A DNA stretch of 64,000 bases, from the NCBI RefSeq assembly GCF_025854275.1, contig NZ_CP107567.1:2790001-2854000 (forward strand). Reading direction: 5' to 3'. Positions 16,058 through 25,207 of this stretch are shown here, piece by piece. The position numbers and the translations under genes were made by a program. Source of the stretch: Streptomyces peucetius. Lineage in GTDB: Bacteria; Actinomycetota; Actinomycetes; Streptomycetales; Streptomycetaceae. Positions within the stretch are counted from its first letter, which is position 1; the number at the start of each line of letters is the position of its first letter. A model generated the notes under the pieces. The model searched no databases. It was given only the letters and a program-made list of their open reading frames with translations, and was not told the origin of the DNA.

Positions 16058-17643
16058 TCGCCACGCTCGCCCGGCTGGAGGCCGTCGAGACGGGCCGCGC
16101 CCAGCCGCTGGCGACGGTCCGCCACCGGCGCGTGTCCGAGCGCCCGATGGTGTTCGTGCCGCTGACCACCGCGGGCGAGGCCGGAGCGCCGCTCGGGGCA
16201 CTGGTGGGGACGGACTCCCGGGAGCCGCGGCTGCTGGTCGTGGCGCAGCCGCGCGACCGTGACCTGCGTTCGGCGTTCCTCGCCGAGCTGGCCGACGTGG
16301 TCCTGCCGTATCTGGACGCGTTCGGGGACGACGTCGAGCTCGTCGAGCGCAAGGAGACCGACGCGGAGACCGGGAAGAAGGTCACCGTCGAGGCCGAACT
16401 GTGCGCGGACGCTCCGCAGCTGGTCGTGCCGAGCCGCGCGGGCGTGGAGTTCGTCCGGCTGCTGGGCCGCTCGATGCGGTTCAGGCGCACGGCCGAGCAG
16501 GACCCTGACACCCCGTATCCGGCGCCGCCGCGGGTTCCGCTGCTGGGCCGCTGGCTGACCCACTACGGCGAGCGCGCCCGCGTTCCCGGCGCCTCGCTGC
16601 TGCTCGCCGCGACAGACCTGCTGAACCGCCACTGGGCGACCGGCCAGTCCTCGCTGGAGGACCAGCATCTGGGCGCGCTGCTCGCCTGGATCGACGTACC
16701 CGAGGGCGGGACCGGTGCCGAGGCGGCGCTGCGGGCCGAGCTGGGCCGCGACCGGGAAGGCCTGCTGCTCTGCCCGCCGGCGGGACCCGCGACCGATCCC
16801 GTCTTCGACAACCGGCGGCTCGCGCCCGCGATGGAGCGCTACGACCGGGCCCGGCAGCTGCTGGCGGCGGCCGAGGACGGGGAGAGCGCCGACGAGCGGC
16901 TGGGCGAACTGCACCGTGCGGAACGGGAGGTCCGACGGCTGGTCGCGGACCAGATGCGGCCCACCTGGCACGCGGTGTGGCGGGCCCTCGATCTCGTACG
17001 GGAGCTTCCGGAGGGCTCCCGTGTCGAGGACCGCTGGACCCGCGACCGCTGGTCGTTCACCGCCCACCGGGACCGGGTCCGCGCCGGCGAACCGCCGCAG
17101 CCGCGGCGCGACGACGCCGTGACGTCGGCGCAGAAGCTCGCCGCCCGGGAGACCGCGCAGGCGCAGCTGGAGGCGCAGGAGGCACTGGACGATCCGCTGG
17201 TGCTGGCGGGCCGCCGCCTGGCGGGCGAGGCGTTCGTGTCCGAGGTGATCGACGTGGAGATGGCCTGGTCCGAGTCGAAGCGGCCGAGCCCCCGCCCGCT
17301 GCTGACCGTGCGCACGGACGACCGGCCGCACTTCGGTGAGGGTGAGAGGGTCAAGGTGTACCGCTCGCTGGACGGCAAGCCGCAGACGGCCGAGTTCGTA
17401 CGGTACGAGGAGGACGGGACGCTGGTGCTGCGGGTCACCGACCGGATGGGTCGCGCCAAGGTCCCGGCGGAGGGCTCCGTGCCGGTCAAGGGCGACCGGA
17501 TCGCCTGGACCCTGTTCGAGCACGACCAGCGGGGCGGGCCGAAGCTGCCGGACCCGGAGGAGACACCGTGGACGCACGGCGGGCCCCCGCGGTCCGACAC
17601 CGCCGAGATCCCCGACCTCGTCACCCCGGAGGACCTGCTGTGA
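16048..17643 (+). CDS. Unknown protein in nuclease-helicase operon
   Basis: A 531-residue soluble protein with AGGAGG before the ATG. It opens with LIATLARLEAVETGRAQPLA and has an acidic/helical middle (about 250-400, rich in Arg, Glu and Ala). The C-terminal part (about 415-500) looks beta-rich, including VKVYRSLDGKPQTAEFVRYE, which could be an OB- or SH3-like domain. No catalytic motif is recognised. It is translationally coupled on both sides: 10 bases of overlap with the nuclease gene and a GTGA overlap with the helicase gene, so the three proteins are probably made in similar amounts and may form one complex. It may be the DNA-binding or bridging subunit. Confidence 0.7.
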   Translation: MSLIATLARLEAVETGRAQPLATVRHRRVSERPMVFVPLTTAGEAGAPLGALVGTDSREPRLLVVAQPRDRDLRSAFLAELADVVLPYLDAFGDDVELVERKETDAETGKKVTVEAELCADAPQLVVPSRAGVEFVRLLGRSMRFRRTAEQDPDTPYPAPPRVPLLGRWLTHYGERARVPGASLLLAATDLLNRHWATGQSSLEDQHLGALLAWIDVPEGGTGAEAALRAELGRDREGLLLCPPAGPATDPVFDNRRLAPAMERYDRARQLLAAAEDGESADERLGELHRAEREVRRLVADQMRPTWHAVWRALDLVRELPEGSRVEDRWTRDRWSFTAHRDRVRAGEPPQPRRDDAVTSAQKLAARETAQAQLEAQEALDDPLVLAGRRLAGEAFVSEVIDVEMAWSESKRPSPRPLLTVRTDDRPHFGEGERVKVYRSLDGKPQTAEFVRYEEDGTLVLRVTDRMGRAKVPAEGSVPVKGDRIAWTLFEHDQRGGPKLPDPEETPWTHGGPPRSDTAEIPDLVTPEDLL

Positions 17644-18977
17644 CGTCCGACCCCGGTGCCCAGGCCGCCACCGCGACCGCCGACATCCTGCACGACACGC
17701 TCCACGGCACCGCCAGGGGCGTCGTCGTCGACTCGCCGCCGGGCGCGGGGAAGTCCACCCTCGTCGTGCGGGCCGCGCTCGAACTGGCCGCCGCCGGACG
17801 CCCGTTGATGGTCGTCGCGCAGACCAACGCCCAGGTCGACGACCTCGTGCTCCGGCTCGCGGAGAAGGAGCCCGAGCTCCCCGTCGGCCGCCTGCACTCG
17901 AACGACTCCGACCCGTACGACAAGGCCCTCGACGCCCTGGACAACGTCCGCAAGTCGGCGAAGGCCGCCGACCTCGCCGGTCTGGACGTCGTCATCTCCA
18001 CGGCCGCCAAGTGGGCGCATGTGCAGGGCGTCGAGCCCTGGCGGCACGCCATTGTCGACGAGGCGTACCAGATGCGCTCCGACGCGCTGCTCGCCGTCGC
18101 CGGGCTGTTCGAACGAGCCCTGTTCGTCGGCGACCCGGGGCAGCTCGACCCGTTCTCGATCGTCGGCTCCGAGCAGTGGGCGGGGCTGTCCTACGACCCG
18201 TCGGCCAGCGCGGTCTCCACCCTGCTGGCGCACAACCCGGACCTGCCGCAGCACCGGCTGCCCGTGTCCTGGCGGCTGCCGGCCTCGGCGGCGCCGCTGG
18301 TGTCCGACGCGTTCTACCCGTACACGCCCTTCCGGAGCGGCACGGAGGCCGGCGACCGGCGGCTGGCCTTCGGTGTGCCGTCGGACGGGTCGGGGCCGGA
18401 CCGGGTCCTCGACGAGGCCGCCGAGTCGGGTTGGGGGCTGCTGGAGCTGCCCGCGCGTCACACTCCGCGTACCGACCCGGAGGCGGTGCGGGCCGTGGCG
18501 ACGGTCGTGCGGCGGCTGCTGGACCGCGGGGGCGCCGCGATGTCCGAGCGGTCCGCGGAGCCGGTGCCGCTCACCGCCGGCCGGATCGCCGTCGGCACGG
18601 CCCACCGCGACCAGGCGGCGGCGGTGCGCGCCGCGCTGGCGGAGCTGGGGGTCGCCGGGGTCACGGTCGACACGGCCAACCGCCTCCAGGGCCGGGAGTA
18701 CGACGTGACCGTCGTGCTCCACCCGCTGTCGGGGCGGCCGGACGCGACGGCGTTCCACCTGGAGACCGGCCGCCTGTGCGTCCTCGCCTCCCGCCACCGG
18801 CACGCGTGCATCGTGGTGTGCCGGGAAGGCGTGGAGGACCTGCTGGACGAGCACCCGTCCACGGAGCCGGTGCAGCTGGGCGTGACCGTGAAATTTCCCG
18901 ACGGCTGGGAGGCGAACCACGCGGTACTCGCACACCTGGGCGAGCACCGCGTCCGCTACGAGCCGGGGACGGCCTGA
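17640..18977 (+). CDS. Superfamily 1 helicase (Upf1/Dna2-like)
   Basis: A 445-residue ATPase starting at the GTG that overlaps the previous stop (GTGA). The helicase motifs are clear: Walker A SPPGAGKSTL (K38), motif II AIVDEAYQM, motif III FVGDPGQLDPF, motif V-like VDTANRLQGREYDVTVV and motif VI LASRHRHACIVV. This order and the VGD-Q-L motif fit the Upf1-like branch of SF1 that includes the Dna2 helicase. It is short, with no accessory nuclease or zinc domain; the nuclease is encoded separately two genes upstream. Likely role: DNA unwinding coupled to end processing, in repair or in defence. Confidence 0.85.
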   Translation: MTSDPGAQAATATADILHDTLHGTARGVVVDSPPGAGKSTLVVRAALELAAAGRPLMVVAQTNAQVDDLVLRLAEKEPELPVGRLHSNDSDPYDKALDALDNVRKSAKAADLAGLDVVISTAAKWAHVQGVEPWRHAIVDEAYQMRSDALLAVAGLFERALFVGDPGQLDPFSIVGSEQWAGLSYDPSASAVSTLLAHNPDLPQHRLPVSWRLPASAAPLVSDAFYPYTPFRSGTEAGDRRLAFGVPSDGSGPDRVLDEAAESGWGLLELPARHTPRTDPEAVRAVATVVRRLLDRGGAAMSERSAEPVPLTAGRIAVGTAHRDQAAAVRAALAELGVAGVTVDTANRLQGREYDVTVVLHPLSGRPDATAFHLETGRLCVLASRHRHACIVVCREGVEDLLDEHPSTEPVQLGVTVKFPDGWEANHAVLAHLGEHRVRYEPGTA

Positions 18978-19082
18978 GGCAGGGACGGCCTGAGCCAGGG
19001 ACGGCCTGAGGCGGTCTTGCGCGGGGCAGGACAATGGAGGGCGGTCCGGCCCACGGACCGTGACGCGAGGAGGAGTACGGAC

Positions 19083-19421
19083 ATGGCGGAACCGGAGCGG
19101 ACGACCGAGCGCAGGGTGCGGCCTGCCCCGCTGCTCTTCGAGCCGTCGGAGGCCGCCGCCGACCCCGAGCACTTCTTCGACCTGGAGTCCATGGAGGACC
19201 CCCGCGAGCTGCTGGACCGGGCTACGGAACTGGCGCTGGCCTTCCGGGCCGCGACGGACCGCGCGGTCGAGTTCCAGGCCGTCGCCGCGGCCCAGCTCGC
19301 CGATCCCCGCCGCTTCGACCGTCTGACGCCGGCGGACATCGGGGACCGGGCGGGTTGGACCGAGGACTACGCCCGCAAGATGATCGACTTCGGCAGGGAC
19401 CTGCTGCGCGGGGTCCACTGA
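19083..19421 (+). CDS. Small acidic helical protein
   Basis: A 112-residue cytoplasmic protein with GAGGAGGAG before its ATG. It contains EHFFDLESMEDPRELLDRAT and LTPADIGDRAGWTEDYARKM, the second resembling a short helix-turn-helix-like segment. No family is known to me. It lies 105 bases after the helicase gene, separated by a small direct duplication (CTGAGGCAGGGACGG-like units), so it may have its own promoter. Confidence 0.7.
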   Translation: MAEPERTTERRVRPAPLLFEPSEAAADPEHFFDLESMEDPRELLDRATELALAFRAATDRAVEFQAVAAAQLADPRRFDRLTPADIGDRAGWTEDYARKMIDFGRDLLRGVH

Positions 19422-19586
19422 CCGCTGCGGGCGCCCGGGGCCGGCCGTCGCGGCCGGGAGGCGGGCACGCCGAGGTCATATGCCATTCGAAGATGGCGGG
19501 CGAAAGATACCCCTCTCCACCCCGCCCTGTCCCCGTTTCCGCGAACCGAGTGAAATTGCAGTGTCACCCGCGGTAAGCATGGATGC

Positions 19587-20204
19587 ATGACCGCATGGCT
19601 GCGAGATCCGTCCCTCCTGACGTACGCCGTCCCCGACGGCCAGGACCACGTGGCGGCCCGGGTGACGCCCCCCGGCGCCGGCTGGCTCGCCTCCGCGGAG
19701 GCGTATCCGCGCTCGGCGCTCGCGCAGTGGGAGAAGCGCGCGACCGCCCCTGCCGTGCTGCCGTGCGGCTCCGCGTTCGACGTGGTGAACGTGCCCGCGA
19801 TCTTCGGTCGGCGGATGCTCGACCGACTGTGGGCCGAGGGCCCCGGTTCGGGGCCCGTCTCGATGCACCGGGGCCGGATGATGCTGTTCGCCGTGCCCGG
19901 CACGGCCCAGCGGCTGCCGTCGCTGCTCGACTGGGAGGAGTGGGGCGACGCCGTGCCGCCGCTGCTCTGCCACGGCACGGGCGACGCGGTGACCGTACCG
20001 CCCCTGACCTCCACGGACGACTCCTCCGAGCCGCGCTGGCTGGTCGCTCCCGACACCCGCCGGCCGTGGCTCCCGGGCCCCGAGGTCCTGCTGTGGGCGT
20101 GTGTGCGGGCGGTGCGCGCGAAGGCCGCCGGGGAGGCGCGCTTATCGATTTTTCCTCCCGCCGATCAGGGTGCTAATGTCTACGACGTCAGCAGGCGCCG
20201 CTAG
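19587..20204 (+). CDS. Prim-pol-like (bifunctional DNA primase/polymerase N-terminal) protein
   Basis: A 205-residue protein resembling the stand-alone bifunctional primase-polymerase-domain proteins common in streptomycetes: GWLASAEAYPRSALAQWEKR, PCGSAFDVVNVPAIFGRRML, and RPWLPGPEVLLWACVRAVR near the end. The catalytic acidic residues of active prim-pols are not evident, so it may be non-catalytic. The last 20 residues are odd. They include a TTA codon (20142-20144) and AT-richer sequence, and the stop codon lies inside the tRNA-Lys gene (10-base overlap). The tail therefore coincides with the tRNA promoter. Confidence 0.75.
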   Translation: MTAWLRDPSLLTYAVPDGQDHVAARVTPPGAGWLASAEAYPRSALAQWEKRATAPAVLPCGSAFDVVNVPAIFGRRMLDRLWAEGPGSGPVSMHRGRMMLFAVPGTAQRLPSLLDWEEWGDAVPPLLCHGTGDAVTVPPLTSTDDSSEPRWLVAPDTRRPWLPGPEVLLWACVRAVRAKAAGEARLSIFPPADQGANVYDVSRRR

Positions 20205-20268
20205 CTCAGTTGGTTAGAGCAGCTGACTCTTAATCAGCGGGTCCGGGGTTCGAGTCCCTGGCGGCGCA
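20195..20268 (+). tRNA. tRNA-Lys (CTT), copy 1
   Basis: Full cloverleaf. The acceptor GCGCCGC pairs with GCGGCGC, discriminator A, and the anticodon arm GCTGA-CTCTTAA-TCAGC gives CTT. CCA is not encoded. A likely -10 box TAATGT lies at 20174-20179. Identical in sequence to the copies at 34089 and 37882. Confidence 0.97.
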
Positions 20269-20274
20269 CAGACG

Positions 20275-20310
20275 GAAGAAGGCCCCTCGCGCAAGCGGGG
20301 GGCCTTCTTC
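20275..20310 (+). terminator. Terminator after tRNA-Lys copy 1
   Basis: Perfect 12-base stem GAAGAAGGCCCC (20275-20286) with GGGGCCTTCTTC (20299-20310) and a 12-base loop. It also lies just beyond the convergent protease gene and may serve both. Confidence 0.85.
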
Positions 20311-20329
20311 GTGTCCGGCCGGGCGCCGT

Positions 20330-21547
20330 CTAGACCGTCGTGATCTTCACCGTCCACGACCCGGTCTGCGTGCGCTCCGCGACCTCCACACGCACCCGCC
20401 CTCCCGGCGGCCCCGGCATGGTGAAGGTCTCACCGGCCCGCAGCGGCGCGTCCGCGAGCGGCGGGTAGACCGAGTCCTCCAGGCAGGCTTCCGTCTCCGG
20501 GTGCGTGTCGACGACCTCGATGGGACCGCCGCCGGACGCCGTCTCGCCCTCCACGCGGTAGAGCAGGACGCCCTCGGTGCAGGTGTAGGCGTCGTTGCCG
20601 GTGGCGCCGCGGGCCTCGATCGCGAGCGCGCTGTGCGGCCCGGTCCGTACCACCGCCAGCCGGGTGCCGACGCTGCCGCCGCGCACGGGCGCGGCGGCGA
20701 CGGGCTCGAGGGTCACCGGGTCGCCGCCGGGCCGGGAGTTGACGCACCGCACCTCGGGCCGGCCCAGCCAGCCCAGCTTCCACTTGTGCCAGCCGAACAG
20801 GTCCGGGGCGAGACCGAACTGGCTGCCCATGACGTCCCAGTCCCCCACATGGGTGTCCCAGTCGCCGTGGCCGTCCACCGGCCGGTGGTAGAGGTCCGGC
20901 AGGTCGAAGACATGGCCGGTCTCGTGGGCGAGGACGTTGCGGTCCGGCGGGTGGCGTTCGAAGACGGTGACGACCCGCCGGATGTCGGTGCCGTCGGCGC
21001 GCAGCGGCCGGTCGAAGTTGACGACCTTGGTCGCGTCGGAGTCGACGCCCGGCGCGTCGGGGTCCGCGACCAGGTAGACGATGTCGTACTCGGAGAAGTC
21101 GACCCGGACGTCGGCCACGGCGATCGCGTCCCGCAGGTACGCGGCCCGCTGCTCCGGCTCCCAGTCGCGCTGTATCCCGTAGGCGACGGAGGGCTTCGGC
21201 ATCGGCAGCCATTCGGCCAGCGGGTGGGCGTGGAGGGCGAAGGTGCCGTAGGACGCACGCCGGAAGAAGTCGCTGGTGGCGGGGAAGTGGTCGGCCGCGA
21301 GCTCCTGGGGCCGGTTCAGCGGTACGAAGTCCGGGAACGACAGGAAGATCATGACCGCGTCGAGGTCGGTGACGGGCCGGGTGTATGCCGCGTTCCAGGT
21401 GTCGAGGCCGAGTGAGTGGTGCGCGACCGTCCGGGGCAGCGCGCACGGGCCGCCCATCGTGTCGGCCACCGCGGGGCCCGTCACGAGGGAGGTCGCCGTG
21501 AAGGCCATGAGAGAAGTGAGCGCGGCCGCGGCATTGCGCAGACGCAC
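20330..21547 (-). CDS. Secreted M6-like zinc metalloprotease
   Basis: A 405-residue exported protein. I choose the GTG at 21547 (opening VRLRNAAAALTSLMA) because GGGAGAG lies eight bases before it and a good signal peptide (about 1-29, ending VADT) follows at once; the frame stays open another 65 codons upstream without signal character. The zinc site is HETGHVFDLPDLYH (H208, E209, H212), with the distal Asp/His pattern and a downstream WDVMGSQFG Met-turn-like segment, as in M6 (immune inhibitor A-like) peptidases. The C-terminal third is a beta-sandwich-like region. It should degrade extracellular proteins. Confidence 0.85.
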   Translation of the reverse strand: MRLRNAAAALTSLMAFTATSLVTGPAVADTMGGPCALPRTVAHHSLGLDTWNAAYTRPVTDLDAVMIFLSFPDFVPLNRPQELAADHFPATSDFFRRASYGTFALHAHPLAEWLPMPKPSVAYGIQRDWEPEQRAAYLRDAIAVADVRVDFSEYDIVYLVADPDAPGVDSDATKVVNFDRPLRADGTDIRRVVTVFERHPPDRNVLAHETGHVFDLPDLYHRPVDGHGDWDTHVGDWDVMGSQFGLAPDLFGWHKWKLGWLGRPEVRCVNSRPGGDPVTLEPVAAAPVRGGSVGTRLAVVRTGPHSALAIEARGATGNDAYTCTEGVLLYRVEGETASGGGPIEVVDTHPETEACLEDSVYPPLADAPLRAGETFTMPGPPGGRVRVEVAERTQTGSWTVKITTV

Positions 21548-21986
21548 TCTTTCCACTCTCCCGGGTGTTCCCTCGGGCGACTGCTGACCCTCCACGTGGA
21601 CCTCCGGCGGCGGAATACGGGATGCGTCACCCACCCTGTGATGTTTTCTGGTGGTACGCCCTGTTCCGGTGCCCCACTCGGGTGACCGACCTGACACCGA
21701 CCCGAGGCCGTGCCGAGACACGACGACACTCCGATGGCTCACGGAAAGTCACAAGTGGTCAGCGGTCGGCAGACCCCGCTCCCGACCCGCGCAGAAACGA
21801 TCGACTGCTCCCTCTGGAGGCTCTGTCGCATGATGGTCACGCTGGAACGGCCGGCTCCGCTGGCTCTATGATCGGCACACTTTCCCCGAGTTCTTGCTGG
21901 ATTTCTTCGTCGAATGCCTGGGCGGGCCATCCCCCGACCACATTTGTACGACCCTGTACGACACAACTGCACTGCGGGAGTGAGCG
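21548..21986. promoter_or_regulatory. Divergent control region between M6 protease and cdgA
   Basis: A 439-base gap, lower in GC than its surroundings. The octamer TGTACGAC occurs twice head-to-tail at 21945-21952 and 21955-21962, ten bases apart, 25 bases before the cdgA start. In S. coelicolor cdgA is a BldD target. I searched by eye for the BldD box (TNACNCWGNGTNA) and found only the looser TCACCCACCCTGTGA, with wrong spacing, near 21628. Confidence 0.45.
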
Positions 21987-23801
21987 GTGAGCGGAACCTC
22001 CGAAGGACAAGGGCCCGCGGGCGTCGCAGTCCCCGGAAGCATCCGACCCACGGTCACTGAGCGTCACACCTTCGGCCGGAACTCCACCGAACTGCGCGAC
22101 TACCGTGCCGCCTTCAACGCGGCAGAGCTGGCCATGGCCGTCGTCGACCCCGAGGGTGTGGTGATCAGCGCCAACGAAGCGCTCGCCTCGCTGCTCGGCA
22201 CCCGCAGCGACGAACTGCGCGAGCAGCACGCGGCCGACCTCATCGACCTCGCCTCCGACGCCCGCACCTGGCACGCCTACCGCGAGGCGCTGCGCGGCCG
22301 CCGCTCACGGTTCCGCTGCACACGCCGGCTCAAGCACCCGGACGGGCGCGCCCTGTGGGCCGAGGTCACCGTCGCGCCGGTGCCCGACAGCGGCACCGTG
22401 CTCCTGTCGGTCGCGGACATCAGCGACCGCCGCGAACTGCGGGCCCGGCTGCGGCACCTCCAGATGCACGACCCGGTGACCCGGCTGCCCAACCGGACGC
22501 TGTTCTTCGAGCGGCTGACCGCCGCGCTCGAGTCGTCCCCGTACGACCAGGGCTCCACCGGCCGGATCGGCCTGTGCTACCTGGATCTCGACGGGTTCAA
22601 GGCCGTCAACGACACTCTCGGACACCGGGTCGGCGACCGGCTGCTGGCCGCCGTCGCCACCCGGCTGGCCGAGTGCGCGGACGCGAGCGGCGGCCACCTG
22701 GTCGCCAGGCTCGGGGGCGACGAGTTCGCGATCCTCGTCGAGGACTCCACCGGCACCGAGCAGGTCGCCGACCTCGCCCGGTCCGTGCTGGCCGCGCTCC
22801 AGGAGCCCTTCGACCTGGCGGGTCAGCGGCTCTCCGTCTCCGCGTCGATCGGTGTGGTCGAGCGCGCCGTGACCGGCACGAGCGCCACCGGGCTGATGCA
22901 GGCCGCGGACACGACGCTGTACTGGGCGAAGGAGGACGGCAAGTCCCGCTGGACCCTCTTCGACCCGGAGCGCAACGCGCACCGCATGACCCGGCAGGCG
23001 CTTTCCTCGATGCTGAGGCCCGCCGTGGAACGCGGCGAGTTCACGCTCGAGTACCAGCCCCTGGTGGGTATGGCGGACGGGCTGACGCGGGGCGTGGAGG
23101 CGCTGGTGCGCTGGAACCACCCGCAGTTCGGCACGCTCACGCCGAATCAGTTCGTCGCCATCGCCGAGGAGGACGGCTCCATCGTGCAGCTCGGGCGGTG
23201 GGTGCTGCGTACGGCGTGCCGCCAGGCGAGGCAGTGGCAGCTCGACCACCCCGGCGTCCCGCCGCTGTTCGTCAGCGTCAACGTCGCCGTGCGGCAGGTC
23301 TGGGACTCCGACCTGGTCGCGGACGTCGCCGACATCCTGGCCGAGACGGGCCTGGCCCCGCATCTGCTGCAACTGGAACTGACCGAGTCGGCGGTGATGG
23401 GCTCCGCCGGACGCCCGCTGCAGGCGCTGCAGGCGCTCAGCGACATGGGCGTGCACATCGCCATCGACGACTTCGGGACGGGCTACTCGAATCTGGCGTA
23501 CCTGAGCCGGCTGCCGGTATCCGTACTCAAGCTCGACGGAACGTTTGTCCGCGGCTTCCAGGACGAGGCCCCGGCCAACGCGGCCGACGAGACGATCGTC
23601 CAGGCACTGGTGGAACTGGCCCACCGGCTGGGCCTCACGGTCACCGCGGAGTGCGTGGAGACCTCCGGCCAGGCGACGCGGCTGCGGCGGATCGGCTGCG
23701 ACACGGGGCAGGGCTGGCTGTACTCCCGCGCGGTGGGCCCCGACCGGATCGCGGAAATGCTCGGCACGGGGCGCGGGGCGCGCGCGGGTGCGTCGGGCTG
23801 A
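21987..23801 (+). CDS. cdgA: CdgA, PAS-GGDEF-EAL cyclic di-GMP enzyme
   Basis: A 604-residue cytoplasmic protein starting at GTG 21987. Domains: PAS sensor at about 40-150, GGDEF at about 155-325 with an intact GGDEF (243-247), and EAL at about 340-595 with the EAL triplet at 371-373 and IDDFGTGYSNLAYL. No RxxD inhibitory site precedes GGDEF. Domain order and surroundings match S. coelicolor CdgA, a diguanylate cyclase under BldD control that affects the switch from vegetative to aerial growth. Both catalytic domains look intact, so it could make and break c-di-GMP, gated by the PAS domain. Orn in this window would clear the pGpG product. Confidence 0.9.
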   Translation: MSGTSEGQGPAGVAVPGSIRPTVTERHTFGRNSTELRDYRAAFNAAELAMAVVDPEGVVISANEALASLLGTRSDELREQHAADLIDLASDARTWHAYREALRGRRSRFRCTRRLKHPDGRALWAEVTVAPVPDSGTVLLSVADISDRRELRARLRHLQMHDPVTRLPNRTLFFERLTAALESSPYDQGSTGRIGLCYLDLDGFKAVNDTLGHRVGDRLLAAVATRLAECADASGGHLVARLGGDEFAILVEDSTGTEQVADLARSVLAALQEPFDLAGQRLSVSASIGVVERAVTGTSATGLMQAADTTLYWAKEDGKSRWTLFDPERNAHRMTRQALSSMLRPAVERGEFTLEYQPLVGMADGLTRGVEALVRWNHPQFGTLTPNQFVAIAEEDGSIVQLGRWVLRTACRQARQWQLDHPGVPPLFVSVNVAVRQVWDSDLVADVADILAETGLAPHLLQLELTESAVMGSAGRPLQALQALSDMGVHIAIDDFGTGYSNLAYLSRLPVSVLKLDGTFVRGFQDEAPANAADETIVQALVELAHRLGLTVTAECVETSGQATRLRRIGCDTGQGWLYSRAVGPDRIAEMLGTGRGARAGASG

Positions 23802-23839
23802 CGGAGGGCCGCGGGTACGTGACCGCTGCGCATCCCCCG

Positions 23840-24090
23840 ACCCGCCCCTTCCCGAAACCGGGCTCCGCCCGGACCCGGTACCGCGCTCCGACGCGGTGGT
23901 TTCGGGGGCTCCGCCCCCGGCCCCCGCGCCTCAAACGCCGGCGAGGCTGCAGTGCAGCCCGGCCGGCGCTTGAGGCCACCGCGCGAAGCGCGGTACGGGG
24001 CCCGGGGCTTGCCCCGCCACGCGGCGGAGCCGCACATTGGCCTCAGCGGGAAGGGGCGCGGAGAGGGCAGGCCCGCCGCAGGCGACACGC
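23840..24090. repeat. Composite intergenic repeat with many short hairpins
   Basis: The 302-base gap after cdgA is made of small GC palindromes: GGGCTCCGCCC, GGGGGCTCCGCCCCC, CCGCGCGAAGCGCGG, CGGGGCTTGCCCCG and GCGGCGGAGCCGC. It also holds the string CCTCAAACGCCGGCG and the shared motif CCCGCCGCAGGCG (24072-24084). The same architecture recurs at 29340-29513. It separates convergent genes and probably ends both transcripts. Confidence 0.7.
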
Positions 24091-24103
24091 GCCCCGAGCC
24101 CGG

Positions 24104-25207
24104 TCAGCCCGGCAACCCGTACGCGTCGGCGATCAGCTCGTAGCTGCGCAGCCTCGCCTCCCCGCCGTGCGCGTTCGCCGTGATCATCAGCTCGTCCGCA
24201 CCCGTGCGCTTCTGGAGGTCGTCCAGGCCGGCCCGGACCGTCCCCGGTGTCCCGTGCACGATGTTCGCCAGCCAGCTGTCGACGAACTCGCGTTCCATCG
24301 GGCTGAAGTCGTACGCCTCCGCCTCCTCCGGCGTCGGGACGAGCCCGGGCCGGCCGGTGCGCAGCCGGAGCATGGACAGGGCGCCGGTGAGGACCTGACG
24401 CCGGGCCTCGCGCTCCTCGTCGGCCGCGAGGGCGGCGACGCCGATCAGGGCGTACGGGGCGTCGAGCACCGCGGACGGCCGGAAGGACTCGCGGTAGAGG
24501 TCCAGCGCCGGGATCGTGTTCTGCGCCGAGAAGTGGTGCGCGAAGGCGAACGGCAGGCCGAGCGTGCCCGCGAGCCGCGCGCTGAAGCCGGAGGAGCCGA
24601 GCAGCCAGACCGGCGGGCGCGCCGGGGACTGGACGCCGCCGGGCGAGGTGGCCTGCACCGGGCCGGGGACGGCGTGGATCCGGGCGTAGGGGTGCCCGTC
24701 CGGGAAGTCGTCGTCGAGGAAGCGAGTGAGTTCGGCGAGCTGCTGCGGGAAGTCGTCGGCGCCCTCGTTGAGTTTGTCGGTGCGCCGGAGTGCCGCCGCC
24801 GTCGCTCCGTCGGTGCCGGGCGCCCGGCCGAGGCCGAGGTCGACGCGCCCCGGGGCGAGCGCCTCCAGCGTGCCGAACTGCTCGGCGATGACGAGCGGCG
24901 CGTGGTTGGGCAGCATCACGCCGCCCGAGCCGAGGCGGATGCGCTCGGTGTGGGCGGCGAGGTGGGCGAGGATCACCGCGGGCGACGAGGAGGCGACACC
25001 GGGCATGGAGTGGTGCTCGGCGACCCAGTGCCGGTGGTAGCCGCGGCGTTCCGCGAGGCGGGCGATGTCGACGCTGGTGCGCAGTGCGTCGGTGGCGGTG
25101 CGTCCGCTGCCGACGGTGACGAGGTCGAGCACGGAAAGTGGTACGGGGGCGGTCCCGGCCGCCGCACCCCGGATCTCGTCCACTGCGTCCTGTGCGTCTG
25201 CGTTCAC
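24104..25207 (-). CDS. LLM-class (bacterial luciferase-like) flavin-dependent oxidoreductase
   Basis: A 367-residue enzyme of the luciferase-like monooxygenase family, using reduced flavin and oxygen. Typical segments: [20 protein letters not shown] near the start, [20 protein letters not shown], and [13 protein letters not shown]. The sequence resembles the MsnO8-type group. It may belong to the catabolic cluster that continues to 34 kb, but 103 bases separate it from the next gene and its substrate is unknown. Confidence 0.88.
   Translation of the reverse strand: MNADAQDAVDEIRGAAAGTAPVPLSVLDLVTVGSGRTATDALRTSVDIARLAERRGYHRHWVAEHHSMPGVASSSPAVILAHLAAHTERIRLGSGGVMLPNHAPLVIAEQFGTLEALAPGRVDLGLGRAPGTDGATAAALRRTDKLNEGADDFPQQLAELTRFLDDDFPDGHPYARIHAVPGPVQATSPGGVQSPARPPVWLLGSSGFSARLAGTLGLPFAFAHHFSAQNTIPALDLYRESFRPSAVLDAPYALIGVAALAADEEREARRQVLTGALSMLRLRTGRPGLVPTPEEAEAYDFSPMEREFVDSWLANIVHGTPGTVRAGLDDLQKRTGADELMITANAHGGEARLRSYELIADAYGLPG

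Noticed and set aside
16839..19418. An 859-codon minus-strand frame opposite the nuclease-helicase operon
   Set aside because: Antisense shadow of three genes with clear motifs and leaders; no recognisable domain in it.
21625..21645. BldD box upstream of cdgA (TCACCCACCCTGTGA)
   Set aside because: The half-sites are two bases too far apart for the BldD consensus; kept only as a weak resemblance.
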